The translations under genes and the position numbers were made by a program. DNA of 64,000 nucleotides from SAR116 cluster bacterium AG-426-I14 (GTDB lineage Bacteria > Pseudomonadota > Alphaproteobacteria > Puniceispirillales > Marisalimonadaceae), in NCBI GenBank assembly GCA_003210055.1, contig QCNS01000011.1:1-64000 (forward strand), written 5' to 3'. Below the pieces are notes generated by a model. The model saw only the letters and a list, made by a program, of their open reading frames with translations. It did no database searches and was not told the origin of the DNA. Positions 51,140 through 61,448 of this stretch are shown piece by piece; position 1 is the stretch's first letter; each line of letters starts with the position of its first letter.

Positions 51140-51715
51140 ATGTCAGCTTGGATTAAAATGATAAAAGATGAGGACGCAGATGAAGAATTAAAATTAGCTC
51201 TTGATATAGCCAAAACTCCTCACAAAACAGTTGATAACGTATTAAGAGTTCACTCTTTGAGACCAAGTACTATGAAAGGACATATGGCGCTATACAAATC
51301 TGTACTACATGATAAGAAAAATACTATTCCTGAATGGTTTCAAGAAACAATTAGCTCATACGTATCAATTATAAATAATTGTAGTTACTCTTTTGATAAT
51401 CATTGGAAAAATGCTTGTTATTTGATAAATAATAAAGAAAAAAGTGATAAAATCAAAATAGCCCTTAGTAAAAAAGACCCTAAACAAGTATTTAAAGGTA
51501 AAGAGTTGGCTCTTCTAAATTACGCTGAAAAGTTAACATTAAATCCTGGTAAAATAAACAAATCAGATTTTGATAAATTAAAAGATGCTAATATTAATGA
51601 CGGCGAAATATTAGAAGCAAATCAAATCATATGTTATTTTAATTATGTAAACCGTTCAATTAATGGTTTAGGAGTTACAACTAAAGGTGATATAGTTGGT
51701 TATTATAAAAATTAA
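51140..51715 (+). CDS. Carboxymuconolactone decarboxylase-family (peroxidase-related) protein
   Basis: A 191-residue helical protein of the AhpD/CMD superfamily. The usual CxxC is C81-S-Y-S84 with H88 in NNCSYSFDNHW, so the resolving Cys is Ser, as in a subset of peroxidase-related members. Two CMD-like halves may be present. The second AhpD-like gene in the adjacent operon retains CxxC. A GGAA-type ribosome-binding site precedes the ATG. Role in the local catabolic system is inferred from position. Confidence 0.72.
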   Translation: MSAWIKMIKDEDADEELKLALDIAKTPHKTVDNVLRVHSLRPSTMKGHMALYKSVLHDKKNTIPEWFQETISSYVSIINNCSYSFDNHWKNACYLINNKEKSDKIKIALSKKDPKQVFKGKELALLNYAEKLTLNPGKINKSDFDKLKDANINDGEILEANQIICYFNYVNRSINGLGVTTKGDIVGYYKN

Positions 51716-51890
51716 AAAATATTTTTATGAAATAAATATACTAAAATTAAAACAAAAAAGAATATAGATATAAGAAAATATTTAAAACAGATAAGGTTAA
51801 AAAAGCAATTATTATTATTTTAAAAATAATTTTCATATAATAAATTTAACACTATTATTAAAATTAAAAATAATCAAATAAGGATTTAAA

Positions 51891-52814
51891 TTGAAAATTA
51901 ATTTTACTCATGATTTAGCATTGGTTAATGGTTTAAAAATACCTCCTAAATTATTAGGTCAATTAAATGAATTTAAAATAGAAAAAAGTAATCATTTTAA
52001 TTTAAAACAATCTATAAAAAAAGATGGATATATTTTTGTAAGAAATTTGTTTGATAAAAATAAGATAAAACTCGCTAGAGAAGAGGTCTTTATGAGGCTA
52101 AAAGAAGTTGATGAAATTGAAGATCCTTATCAAGACGGAATTTACTCAGGTCGCTCCTCTCGAGATAAAATTTACACAAATAGAGGTGAGTTTTGGAAAT
52201 CAGTATCAAATGGAAAGTATCTGAGAGAAATTACTAATGGAAAAGTTTTAAAAAAAATTATTTCAGATATATTTGGTGAACCCTCTATTGGATTTGATTT
52301 TTTGTTCTTAAGACCTGTTGCAAATGGTAAGTTTACCCAAATGCACTGTGACACCAGCTTTTTCACAAGAACAACTAAGAAAGTTCTAACTTGTTGGATT
52401 TCTTTTACGAATGTTACTATAGACAAAGGACCTTTGTTTGTCATAGAAAACTCTCATAAATTTAATGATATAAAAGAAAAGTTTGATGGCTTTGATGTAG
52501 GAATTGATAAAAATAGAAAAGCATCAATAGAAGAACACCCCTCTGAATTTGCTAAAAAAAGAAATTCTAAAATTTTAACCTCAAATTTTTATCCAGGAGA
52601 CATTCTAATTTTTGGGATGAATCTTATTCATGGAAGTTTTGAACATCACTCTAAAGATAAGAATATTCGGTTAACATGTGATGTTAGATACCAACCTATT
52701 GCAGAACCTAAAGATTCTAGATATTTTGGAAAAAATCCAGGTGGAACTACTGGTTCAGGATATGGAGAGCTTAATTCTGCAAGACCACTTAATGAGAATT
52801 GGCATATTAGATGA
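51891..52814 (+). CDS. PhyH-family 2OG/Fe(II) dioxygenase
   Basis: A 307-residue phytanoyl-CoA-dioxygenase-family enzyme. Iron ligands are His and Asp in FTQMHCDTSFF and the distal His in LIHGSFEHHS; the 2OG-binding Arg is likely in IRLTCDVRYQP. The start is TTG at 51891 with AAGGA 6-10 bases upstream. PhyH members hydroxylate lipids, amino acids or quaternary amines. It ends 4 bases before the converging PLP-enzyme gene. Substrate unknown. Confidence 0.8.
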   Translation: MKINFTHDLALVNGLKIPPKLLGQLNEFKIEKSNHFNLKQSIKKDGYIFVRNLFDKNKIKLAREEVFMRLKEVDEIEDPYQDGIYSGRSSRDKIYTNRGEFWKSVSNGKYLREITNGKVLKKIISDIFGEPSIGFDFLFLRPVANGKFTQMHCDTSFFTRTTKKVLTCWISFTNVTIDKGPLFVIENSHKFNDIKEKFDGFDVGIDKNRKASIEEHPSEFAKKRNSKILTSNFYPGDILIFGMNLIHGSFEHHSKDKNIRLTCDVRYQPIAEPKDSRYFGKNPGGTTGSGYGELNSARPLNENWHIR

Positions 52815-52818
52815 AAAT

Positions 52819-53946
52819 TTAATAACTGTACCCTCTTGCAGAAATCGGCCAAACGTCAATGACTAAGTTATTTTTAATTATCACGTACCAATCATGAAGA
52901 TTACAGGTAGGATCACAATGACCTGGAACTAATAAGACTTTATCATTTATCTTTAAATGATTATCTCCATTTGTAATTATTCCATGCTCATCAGAACATT
53001 TAATATATGATAATTTTTTATTTTCATGAAAAACATTAGGAAGTCCACTATCAACAGACATAGACTTTAATCCCGCATCCACAACAGCAAAATCATCCTT
53101 TCTTGTTGACATTACAGAAGTAAGTATAAACAAAGAATTTTTAAATATAATATCTCTATCAATTTTATTACTTAAGGATGAATAATGACCATCCATAAAA
53201 AGATAAGAACCAACCTGTATTTCATTATATAAACCTCCCTCAACTTCATATTGAAAACATCCTGTACCACCACCACTTATGTAAATACCTTTTATTTTTA
53301 ATTCAGAAATCAAATTTTTTATTAATTTATTTGTTTCTCGTACAGCAATATTTCTTGAACTACTATCAAGTATATGTTGATTGGAACCATTGTAAGCTTG
53401 TAATCCAATAAAATTTAAATTTTCACACTTTTTTATAAAATTAATTAATTCTCTAATTTCAATTGATGACTTAAGACCACATCTATTTGCACCACAATCA
53501 AATTCAACATATATATCTAAATATGTATTATTTTTTTTTGAATATTTTTGAAGTTCAATAACGTTCTGCATGTTATCTACACAGCAACCAACTTTGCAAC
53601 CTAAGTTAGGAATTTTAGTTAATCTATCAATCTTAAAATGATTAGTAACTTGATTTGTAATTAAAATATTTTTTATACCAAAGCGTGCAAAAACTTCTGC
53701 TTCACTTACTTTTTGACAACAAATACCTCTTGCACCTCCAAACTTATGTTGCATTTCTGCTATTTTTGGTGATTTGTGCATTTTTGCATGAGGTCTTAAA
53801 AAAACTTGTTTACTTTTGACAAAATTTTTCATTTTTAACATATTTTCAAAAAATATGTCATAATCTATGATTAATGCTGGTGTTTGAACATCTCCTAACG
53901 ACATTCCTTTTTCTGCAGGAATATTAAATCCAACTTCATAGTTCAT
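52819..53946 (-). CDS. D-threonine aldolase/D-serine dehydratase-like PLP enzyme
   Basis: About 375 residues from ATG 53946; a TTG at 53955 is the alternative. Fold-type III PLP enzyme (alanine-racemase-like barrel). The PLP lysine is K55 in RPHAKMHKSP; PLP phosphate binding is near SGGGTGCF. The C-terminal metal site is visible in SDEHGII and PGHCDP (His and Cys), as in DSD1/D-threonine aldolases, which act on D-3-hydroxyamino acids. It could produce an aldehyde and glycine or a 2-oxoacid. No co-directional partner, but the catabolic cluster is adjacent. Confidence 0.78.
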   Translation of the reverse strand: MNYEVGFNIPAEKGMSLGDVQTPALIIDYDIFFENMLKMKNFVKSKQVFLRPHAKMHKSPKIAEMQHKFGGARGICCQKVSEAEVFARFGIKNILITNQVTNHFKIDRLTKIPNLGCKVGCCVDNMQNVIELQKYSKKNNTYLDIYVEFDCGANRCGLKSSIEIRELINFIKKCENLNFIGLQAYNGSNQHILDSSSRNIAVRETNKLIKNLISELKIKGIYISGGGTGCFQYEVEGGLYNEIQVGSYLFMDGHYSSLSNKIDRDIIFKNSLFILTSVMSTRKDDFAVVDAGLKSMSVDSGLPNVFHENKKLSYIKCSDEHGIITNGDNHLKINDKVLLVPGHCDPTCNLHDWYVIIKNNLVIDVWPISARGYSY

Positions 53947-54023
53947 ATTAAACAATTACAATAAAATTGTTGAAACTTCTATCAAATACATTAATTTAAA
54001 CAAAAAACAAAGAAAGTTATAAA

Positions 54024-54464
54024 ATGAAATTTCTACATACTATGATACGAATTAATAATATAGAAGAGTCTTTGGACTTCTTTTGCAATAAATTAGGACT
54101 AGTTGAGACAAGAAGAAAAGATGTACCTGAAGGTAAATTTACATTAATTTTCCTTGCAGCTAATGAAGACAAAAATTCTGCTATTAACACAAAATCTCCT
54201 GAAATTGAATTGACTTATAATTGGGAATTTGAGGATTTTAATAAAGGTAGGAATTTTGGGCATCTTGCATTTTCAGTAGAAAATATTTATGAAACCTGTC
54301 AGAAATTGAAAGACAATGGTGTAGTAATTAATCGTCCTCCAAGAGATGGACGAATGGCATTTATTAAGTCACCTAACGAAATATCAATAGAACTTTTACA
54401 GCAAGGTGAGGCTCTAGAAATTATAGAACCTTGGAAGTCAATGGAAAATGAAGGTAATTGGTAA
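54024..54464 (+). CDS. gloA: Lactoylglutathione lyase (glyoxalase I)-like
   Basis: A 146-residue VOC-superfamily protein. Typical glyoxalase I text is [20 protein letters not shown] with the first metal His, [40 protein letters not shown] with further ligands, and ISIELLQQ with a metal Glu. The C-terminus is slightly longer than in E. coli GloA. It converts the methylglyoxal-glutathione hemithioacetal to lactoylglutathione. Annotated as gloA-like from these matches. Confidence 0.82.
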   Translation: MKFLHTMIRINNIEESLDFFCNKLGLVETRRKDVPEGKFTLIFLAANEDKNSAINTKSPEIELTYNWEFEDFNKGRNFGHLAFSVENIYETCQKLKDNGVVINRPPRDGRMAFIKSPNEISIELLQQGEALEIIEPWKSMENEGNW

Positions 54465-54524
54465 GTAATTTATTTTATTTGTTACAATTTTGTTTAATAT
54501 AAGGTATATTGTCTAGTTAGAAAA

Positions 54525-54827
54525 ATGATAAAATTTTATAAAATCATAATTTGTGTAGCTTTTTCTTTAATTATTTCATCGTGTAATCAGAGCATAAACC
54601 AAAATAATCAAAACAAAAATTCTCTGAAGTACAACCCAAATCTAGATAAAACAATAGTAAGAACTTTTTTCATTGAATGGAAATTAGTTAATGGGATTTT
54701 AACGAAATTACCTAAAGATAAAAAAGAAGAAGCAAAGATTAAATGTGATGGAAAAAAATTAGTATTGATTAAAATTGATACAAATAAAGAAAATCTTGCA
54801 AAAGGTGAATTCAAGTGCATAGATTAA
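54525..54827 (+). CDS. Small lipoprotein, function unknown
   Basis: A 100-residue protein with a lipoprotein signal: hydrophobic IIICVAFSLIISSC with lipobox Cys at about residue 20, then a Gln/Asn-rich stretch. The mature part (RTFFIEWKLVNGILTKLPKDKK, split in two strands) is short and basic and contains two Cys residues (CDGKK and FKCID). No family recognised. Ends next to the mfd stop, converging. Confidence 0.6.
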   Translation: MIKFYKIIICVAFSLIISSCNQSINQNNQNKNSLKYNPNLDKTIVRTFFIEWKLVNGILTKLPKDKKEEAKIKCDGKKLVLIKIDTNKENLAKGEFKCID

Positions 54828-57800
54828 TTACAAATCACTGATTTTATTGATTAATTTTTTTAATTCCTTGATTTTGTTGATTTCTTTAGATTGAAATTCT
54901 AAAAATAATTTCTGATCTTTCCTAACCCTAATATTATTCTCAATTTCAATAAGTTTTATTAAACTTTCAGGCTTACTAAACGTATTATTTCTAAATCCAA
55001 CTAAAATACCTTTTGAACCAATGTCTACGAATTCAATATTTAAGACAATACATTTTAATTTGATTAAAATTGTGAAAATTAAATTCTTTACTTCCTGAGG
55101 TGGTGGACCAAACCTTTCATTTAATTCCTCTAAAAAATCGTTTACTTCATTATTTTTCTTTATATCTCCTACCTTTCTATACAATGACATTCTGGTTGAA
55201 AGATCTTTTACATATGTATCTGGAATTAATACTGGTATTCCAATATTTATTGTTGGATTCCAAATTTCTTCGATTTCTTTGAAACCCTTTTTTAAAGAGT
55301 TAATTGCTTCATTTAATAATTTTTGATAAAGATCAAACCCAATTTCTCTTATTTGACCAGACTGCTCGTCTCCTAATAGATTACCTGCACCTCGAATATC
55401 TAAATCATAATTTGCAAGAGAAAACCCTGCCCCCAAATTATCCAATGTTTTTAAAACTTTGAGTCTTTGTTTTGATTTTTCTGTTAATATTTTATGTTTA
55501 TTAAATGTAAAATAAGCATAAGCTCTTAGGTGACTTCTCCCAACTCTGCCTCTTAACTGGTATAGTTGAGATAATCCAAAAAAATCTGCATTATAAACAA
55601 TTAGAGTATTAGCATTTGGAACATCAATCCCAGACTCTATAATATTTGTTGAGATTAAAATATCACATTTTTTTTTATAAAATTTGTTAATTGAATTTTC
55701 TAGTTCTTTAACAGGTAGACGACCATGAGCTATTGAAATAATTAATTCTGGGACCATGTCTTTGACAAGATCATTAACTTTTTCCAAATCTTTTATTTTT
55801 GGACAAACTATAAAAGATTGTCCATTTCTTCTTTTTTCTCTTAATAATGCATCTCTTAAAATAATTTTATCCCATACCTGCACAAAGGTTCTGACAGCAA
55901 GTCTATTAATAGGTGGTGTTGTAATAAGACTTAATTCTTTCAACCCATTTAATGAAAGTTGAAGAGTTCTGGGAATTGGAGTGGCTGTTAGAGTTAAAAC
56001 ATGAATGTTGAATTGTAATTCTTTTAATCTTTCTTTTTGAGACACACCAAAATGTTGCTCTTCATCAATTACTAATAAACCTAAATCTTTAAAGCCAATA
56101 TCCTTTGATAATAAGGAATGTGTTCCAATAACAATTGAAATTTCTCCACTCTTCAAACAATCCTTAATAATTTTTTTATCTTTTTCTGAAGTCATTCTGG
56201 ATAAGGAACTTAAATTAATGCCAAAACCTTTAAACCTATCTTCAAAATTTTTAAAATGTTGTTCAACTAATAGTGTTGTAGGAGCTACAATAGCAACTTG
56301 TTTTCCTGCAGAAGCCATTATAAATGATGCCCTCAAAGCAATCTCAGTTTTACCAAACCCAACATCTCCACATATTAATCTATCCATTAGGTTTCCTGAA
56401 TATATGTCGTTTAAAACATCTTCAATTGCTACATCTTGATCATCAGTTAATTCATAAGGAAATCTTGAAACAAATTTATTAAAATTTTTAGGCTCGAATA
56501 ATTTTTCATATGAATTAATGTTTCTTTTTGCTGCAGTATTAATTAATTGTTCAGCAATATCTTTTATTTTTTTCTTAATTTTTTTCCTTTTTAATTGCCA
56601 TGAAACTGAACCAAGTTTGTCTAGAGGCTTATTTTCTTGTTCATCAGATACTTTAGAAATTAAATTAATATTCTCCACAGGAACGTATAATTTATCTCCA
56701 TCTGCATAAAGTATTTTTAAACAATCATGCATTTGACCGGATATATTTATTACATCCAATGATTTATATTGACCCAAACCATGATCAATATGAGTAATAA
56801 AATCATTAGAATTAAGCGTAGTTAGATCTTTTAGAAAATTTTCAGCTTTTCTTTTTTTTACTTTTTTCTTTTTAGTAACAGTTCCTAAAAAGTCATTTTC
56901 TGCGATAAACATTGAATTGTTGATTTCTACGCTAAAATTAATATGATGTTTTAAAAAAATAATAGTATTACTGATTTTATCAAAACTCATATCGGCTGGA
57001 TTATATATTTTTTTTTCTAATGAGTATTCGGAAAGAGTTCTATCAAAAAAATTTATAATATTCTCTAATTTATTTTTATCATTTATACAAATAATAATAC
57101 TTTTGTTTTGCTGAAACTTATCTATAAAATCTTTAAAACGCTCTTCTAAAACATTTGATGATGACTGGTTTTTAAATTGAGAAAATACAATTCTTTTTGA
57201 ATTAATTTTTGCTGTATCTTTTTCTTTAGCAAAATCATTTATAATAATAGGATTTAATGCATTAATATGTGATTTTAATTGTTCTAAGTTTAGATATATA
57301 TCAGATGGTTTTAATAATTTTGCGTTTTCAACTTCATTTCTTTCCATGAAAAGTCTATTAATCTCATAGTCTCTATTTTCTAAATGTTCAAAAACATCAT
57401 TACTACATATTGTCACAATATTTTTTAAACTAAAATTATCATTAATGAACTCAAATATATTTGATAATTCTTGTTCATGAAACAATTCTAGATAATGCTC
57501 AATTGTTTCAGGTTTCTGTTTAGCAATGATAGAATTATATAAAAAGTCCTTGGTAATATCTAAGTCTAATTTTTTCTTATAGTTATTTTTGAAAACATCT
57601 ATAGTTTTTTCATTAAAGAAAAATTCTTCTGAAGAAAATATAAAAAAATCATTTATTTCACTATCTGCAATATTTCTTTGAGAAAGAGGATCAAAGTTGA
57701 CTATTTTTTCTATACTTGATCCAAAAAAATTAATTCTAAACGGATCTTCATAACCACTAACAAAAATGTCTAAAATATCACCCCTAATGCTAAATTCACC

Positions 57801-58298
57801 AATTTCTCTTACAACTTCAACTCTATTGTAACCAAAATCAATCAATTTGTTTCTTATATTGATCATTGAAATTTCAATATTTTTTGAAATTAATAAAAAT
57901 AAATCTTTATAAAAACATTTTGGAGAATTTTTTATAAATAATGCATTAAATGATGTTAAGATTAATAGTTTTTTATCTTGAAAGTTATTATTCAATAACT
58001 TTGTAAGAGAGACTATTCTTTTTACTTTTATAATTCTATTTGGTGAAGAGACATCATATGGCAAAGAATCCCAACATGGTATAGTTAAAATATCCATGTT
58101 TTGATTTAGCTTATTGGCAAATTCCTCAATATTTGACATTTCTTGATCATTTTTTGCAATGAATAAAACTTTATTATTTTCTAGTAATAATCTTGAAATG
58201 AAGATAGGTAATAGTGGTTTTTCTAATCCAGATAAAAACTTTTTTTCTAATTTTATTGTCTTATTTATGAATTTAGTTTGAAAATTTTTTATGTTCAT
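54828..58298 (-). CDS. mfd: Transcription-repair coupling factor Mfd
   Basis: A 1156-residue ATP-dependent translocase that removes stalled RNA polymerase and recruits UvrA. Layout: UvrB-like N-terminal module (about 20-340, with PCWDSLPYDVSSPN), the RNAP-interaction domain (about 500-560, with DFITHIDHGLGQYKSLD), and a RecG-like translocase with Walker A GDVGFGKTEIA, DEEQHFG, TATPIPRTLQLSL and GRVGRSHLRAYAY. A TRCF C-terminal domain ends it. Length is normal. Downstream of sdhE by 2 bases, an arrangement common in alphaproteobacteria with recG divergent. Confidence 0.95.
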   Translation of the reverse strand: MNIKNFQTKFINKTIKLEKKFLSGLEKPLLPIFISRLLLENNKVLFIAKNDQEMSNIEEFANKLNQNMDILTIPCWDSLPYDVSSPNRIIKVKRIVSLTKLLNNNFQDKKLLILTSFNALFIKNSPKCFYKDLFLLISKNIEISMINIRNKLIDFGYNRVEVVREIGEFSIRGDILDIFVSGYEDPFRINFFGSSIEKIVNFDPLSQRNIADSEINDFFIFSSEEFFFNEKTIDVFKNNYKKKLDLDITKDFLYNSIIAKQKPETIEHYLELFHEQELSNIFEFINDNFSLKNIVTICSNDVFEHLENRDYEINRLFMERNEVENAKLLKPSDIYLNLEQLKSHINALNPIIINDFAKEKDTAKINSKRIVFSQFKNQSSSNVLEERFKDFIDKFQQNKSIIICINDKNKLENIINFFDRTLSEYSLEKKIYNPADMSFDKISNTIIFLKHHINFSVEINNSMFIAENDFLGTVTKKKKVKKRKAENFLKDLTTLNSNDFITHIDHGLGQYKSLDVINISGQMHDCLKILYADGDKLYVPVENINLISKVSDEQENKPLDKLGSVSWQLKRKKIKKKIKDIAEQLINTAAKRNINSYEKLFEPKNFNKFVSRFPYELTDDQDVAIEDVLNDIYSGNLMDRLICGDVGFGKTEIALRASFIMASAGKQVAIVAPTTLLVEQHFKNFEDRFKGFGINLSSLSRMTSEKDKKIIKDCLKSGEISIVIGTHSLLSKDIGFKDLGLLVIDEEQHFGVSQKERLKELQFNIHVLTLTATPIPRTLQLSLNGLKELSLITTPPINRLAVRTFVQVWDKIILRDALLREKRRNGQSFIVCPKIKDLEKVNDLVKDMVPELIISIAHGRLPVKELENSINKFYKKKCDILISTNIIESGIDVPNANTLIVYNADFFGLSQLYQLRGRVGRSHLRAYAYFTFNKHKILTEKSKQRLKVLKTLDNLGAGFSLANYDLDIRGAGNLLGDEQSGQIREIGFDLYQKLLNEAINSLKKGFKEIEEIWNPTINIGIPVLIPDTYVKDLSTRMSLYRKVGDIKKNNEVNDFLEELNERFGPPPQEVKNLIFTILIKLKCIVLNIEFVDIGSKGILVGFRNNTFSKPESLIKLIEIENNIRVRKDQKLFLEFQSKEINKIKELKKLINKISDL

Positions 58299-58300
58299 TT

Positions 58301-58567
58301 TTAATCAACAAACTTTTTTATTAAGTTAATTAACTTTTTCTCTTTTTCATTATATGTATATTCTAAATTAATCGATAACTTCCAAATTCTTGGATCTCCA
58401 GTGGTTAATAACTTTTCATATGCCACCAATTCTTTAAAAGTTAGTTTTGGGAGATGAAGTTCAGCAAATTTACCTAGAAGTAAATCCGTTTCTTTTGAAC
58501 CAGTATATTTAGATCGATAAATTAATTTTTTTAAAAAAATTTGTTTATTGTTAAAATCTTCTGCCAT
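58301..58567 (-). CDS. sdhE: FAD assembly factor SdhE
   Basis: An 88-residue protein of the SdhE/YgfY family that promotes covalent flavinylation of succinate dehydrogenase. The motif around KLIYRSKYTGSKETDLLLGKF includes the RS..G..E.D signature, and LTFKELVAYEKLL and GDPRIWKLS follow. Sits between divergent recG and mfd, the usual location in alphaproteobacteria. Confidence 0.88.
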   Translation of the reverse strand: MAEDFNNKQIFLKKLIYRSKYTGSKETDLLLGKFAELHLPKLTFKELVAYEKLLTTGDPRIWKLSINLEYTYNEKEKKLINLIKKFVD

Positions 58568-58613
58568 AAAATAAAAGTCAAATCATGTTTAGTTTTTATA
58601 GGATTAATCAAAC

Positions 58614-60722
58614 TTGTCTAGTCATTTTAGAAAGAAAATAGATTTAATAAATATTTTTAACTCTATAGATAAATTAAAAGGAATTGGACCAAGATACTCT
58701 GAAATTTTTCAAAAAAAAATAGGTTCAAGGATTATTGATTTAATACTTTATTTGCCTACAAAATGCATCCAAACTTATGAAAATACTTCAATAAGATTGG
58801 CAAAGCATGGAGATTTAATTACAGTTGTAGTCTATATAATTGAAATTGATATTAGATCAAGTTTTTATAAGAGAAAAATTCCATCAAAAATTATAACTTT
58901 TGGTACAAAGGAGGAAAAAAACATAAGGTTAGATATTGTTTATTATAATATGAAAAGTAATTATTTGAAAGATTTATATAAAATCAATGAAAAATACATT
59001 GTTAGTGGTAAATTTGAGAATAATAAGGGCATTGCTCAAATAACCCATCCACATTATGTATACCCATTTGAGCAAAAAAGTCTTTTACCAGAATTCGATA
59101 CACAATATAGGCTTTTTTCTGGAATAAATAAAAAAGTACTAAAAAAGTTAGTTAAAGTTTCATTGAGTCATTTACCAAACTTTCCAGATTGGATTTCTAA
59201 TAATACTGTTAAAAGATTCAAATTTCTAAATTGGAAAGATACAATTTATAGACTTCATCACCCCAAGAGCAAAAATGATTTATTAGAAGATGGTTTTTTA
59301 TTAACAAGGTTAGCTTTTGATGAGTTATTAGCAAATTATATTTCAATAAAGATATTAAAGAACAAAATTTTATTTTCTAAAAATGAAACGATTTTTAAAG
59401 ATAATAGTTTAGATAAATTTATTAACAGTTTACCATTTAAATTAACTAATGATCAAAAAAAAGCAATTGAAGAAATCAATCTTGATTTAAGTAAACATGA
59501 ACCAATGTTGCGGTTACTTCAAGGGGATGTTGGATGTGGTAAAACTATTGTTGCTTTATGCTCAATGCTAAAAGTTTTTAAATCAGGTTATCAAAGCTTA
59601 ATTATGGCTCCTACTGAAATATTGGCAAAACAACATTACAATACAATAAAATCCTTCCTTAAGTTAGAGAAAATTGAACCACTGTTGATATTAGGTAAAG
59701 GTAAAATTGAAAATGACATACTTAAAAAAAATCTTGGACTTATAAAAGATGGTACATCAAAAATCATTATTGGAACACATGCTTTAATTTCAAAAAACAT
59801 AGAGTTTAAAAACCTAAAACTAGCAGTAATTGACGAACAACATAGGTTTGGCGTTAATCAAAGAATAGCGTTAGTAGAAAAAGGTCAAAATGTAAACCTT
59901 TTAGTGATGTCGGCAACACCAATTCCAAGATCACTTGCTTTGACATCTTATGGTGATATGTCTATAACTAATCTTAAAAATAAACCAGCCGGAAGGCAAA
60001 AAATTAAAACTTCTACGATCTCTTCTAAAAAAATAAATAAATTATATGAAGGATTAAAAAGACAATTACTCAAAGATTCTCTTATTTATTGGGTATGCCC
60101 AACAATTGATGAAAGTAAAGAAAATAATCTTATCTCAATAGAACAAAGATATAAAAAATTAAAAAATACTTTTAAAGAAATTGAAATTTCTGTTGCACAT
60201 GGAAAACAAGATATTAAAGAAAGAGAGAACTCTATTAATGATTTCAAGTTTGGAAGATCAAAAATTTTACTTGCTACTACGGTTATCGAAGTTGGTGTTG
60301 ATGTGCCTAATGCTGATATTATTGTAATTGAGTGCTCAGAAAGATATGGACTTTCTCAATTACATCAGCTTCGTGGGCGTGTTGGAAGAAATAACAAGAA
60401 ATCAAATTGTATACTTTTGTATGATGATGGGATTAGTGTAATGGCAAAACAAAGATTGAGAACATTAAGAAACCTAGATGATGGATTTGAAATCGCTGAA
60501 GAGGATTTATTACTTAGGGGTCCAGGAGAAATACTTGGAACAAAACAGTCAGGCATGAATAATTTTAGATTTGTTAATTTTCAACATCATGATCATTTAA
60601 TAGATTTTGCAAAAAAAGAAGCAGGAGTATTATTTGATAACAAAAAAGAAAATCAAGATAAAATTGACAACCTTCTCGAAATTTACCAAAAACAGATTGA
60701 ATTTGACAATCTTGGCGGATAA
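58614..60722 (+). CDS. recG: ATP-dependent DNA helicase RecG
   Basis: A 702-residue helicase that remodels stalled forks and Holliday junctions. A wedge/OB domain occupies about 1-230 (LKGIGPRYSEIFQ, LIDLILYLPTKCI), followed by the translocase with Walker A GDVGCGKTIVA, DEQHRFG, SATPIPRSLALTSYGDM, VATTVIEVGVDVPNA-type motif V (ATTVIEVGVDVPN) and GRVGR. The start is TTG at 58614, 46 bases from the divergent sdhE start. Length normal. Confidence 0.93.
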   Translation: MSSHFRKKIDLINIFNSIDKLKGIGPRYSEIFQKKIGSRIIDLILYLPTKCIQTYENTSIRLAKHGDLITVVVYIIEIDIRSSFYKRKIPSKIITFGTKEEKNIRLDIVYYNMKSNYLKDLYKINEKYIVSGKFENNKGIAQITHPHYVYPFEQKSLLPEFDTQYRLFSGINKKVLKKLVKVSLSHLPNFPDWISNNTVKRFKFLNWKDTIYRLHHPKSKNDLLEDGFLLTRLAFDELLANYISIKILKNKILFSKNETIFKDNSLDKFINSLPFKLTNDQKKAIEEINLDLSKHEPMLRLLQGDVGCGKTIVALCSMLKVFKSGYQSLIMAPTEILAKQHYNTIKSFLKLEKIEPLLILGKGKIENDILKKNLGLIKDGTSKIIIGTHALISKNIEFKNLKLAVIDEQHRFGVNQRIALVEKGQNVNLLVMSATPIPRSLALTSYGDMSITNLKNKPAGRQKIKTSTISSKKINKLYEGLKRQLLKDSLIYWVCPTIDESKENNLISIEQRYKKLKNTFKEIEISVAHGKQDIKERENSINDFKFGRSKILLATTVIEVGVDVPNADIIVIECSERYGLSQLHQLRGRVGRNNKKSNCILLYDDGISVMAKQRLRTLRNLDDGFEIAEEDLLLRGPGEILGTKQSGMNNFRFVNFQHHDHLIDFAKKEAGVLFDNKKENQDKIDNLLEIYQKQIEFDNLGG

Positions 60723-60735
60723 TTATCAATAATAA

Positions 60736-61386
60736 TTACTTTCCTGCTGCCACAATACCACCTGAAATTACCATTTTAACAGCTTGCTCTACTGACATAT
60801 CTAAATAAATTAAATCTTTTTTAGGAACAAATAATAAAAACCCACTTGTTGGATTTGGTGTAGTTGGAATAAAAACATTAATTAAATTTTTATCCTTTGA
60901 GAGAGTTCTTTTAACTTCTCCTTTAGTACTTCCTGTTACAAAACCAATAACCCATAATCCTTTCCTTGGATATTGAACAAGAACAACCTCTCTAAAACTA
61001 TTTGAGTTTGTTGACATAACAGTTTCCATGATTTGTTTAATAGCTGAATATATACTTCGAACGACAGGCATTTTTGAAACAATTCTTTCACCAAACCTTA
61101 AAAAAGTTCTACCTAATAATCCTGGTGTTAAAGCTCCAATCAATGTAACAAAAATGATAACAATAATTAACCCAAGACCAGGTATTTGGTAAGGGAAAGC
61201 CTCTCTAAAATTTAAGTATTCAGGTAATAAACCTGCAACTTTAATATCGATAAATGTAATAACAATCCAAGTAACATATAAAGTAATTAAAATTGGAACT
61301 GTAACTAAAATTCCTGTGAAAAAATAATTTCTAAATTTAGCAATTAAACCAACTTGAATTTTATTTCCTCCATTTTTTAAACTCAT
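60736..61386 (-). CDS. DUF502 membrane protein
   Basis: A 216-residue protein of the DUF502 family with two TM helices (about 17-43 and 55-82) and a soluble C-terminal domain. Landmarks are NYFFTGILVTVPILITLYVTW, PGLGLIIVIIFVTLIGAL, FGERIVSKMPVVRSIYSAIKQ and a NPTSGFLLFVP segment. Found next to recG in many alphaproteobacteria; function unknown. Converges with recG with a 13-base spacer. Confidence 0.88.
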   Translation of the reverse strand: MSLKNGGNKIQVGLIAKFRNYFFTGILVTVPILITLYVTWIVITFIDIKVAGLLPEYLNFREAFPYQIPGLGLIIVIIFVTLIGALTPGLLGRTFLRFGERIVSKMPVVRSIYSAIKQIMETVMSTNSNSFREVVLVQYPRKGLWVIGFVTGSTKGEVKRTLSKDKNLINVFIPTTPNPTSGFLLFVPKKDLIYLDMSVEQAVKMVISGGIVAAGK

Positions 61387-61448
61387 TCATTTTTCCTAAT
61401 AAAGTTATTAAATATGACTTATGAATATAATATGTATAAAGTGATAGC

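Noticed and set aside
51716-51890. Small RNA or gene in the AT-rich spacer before the PhyH gene
   Set aside because: I see only low-complexity A/T sequence without a convincing stem-loop, start codon or promoter.
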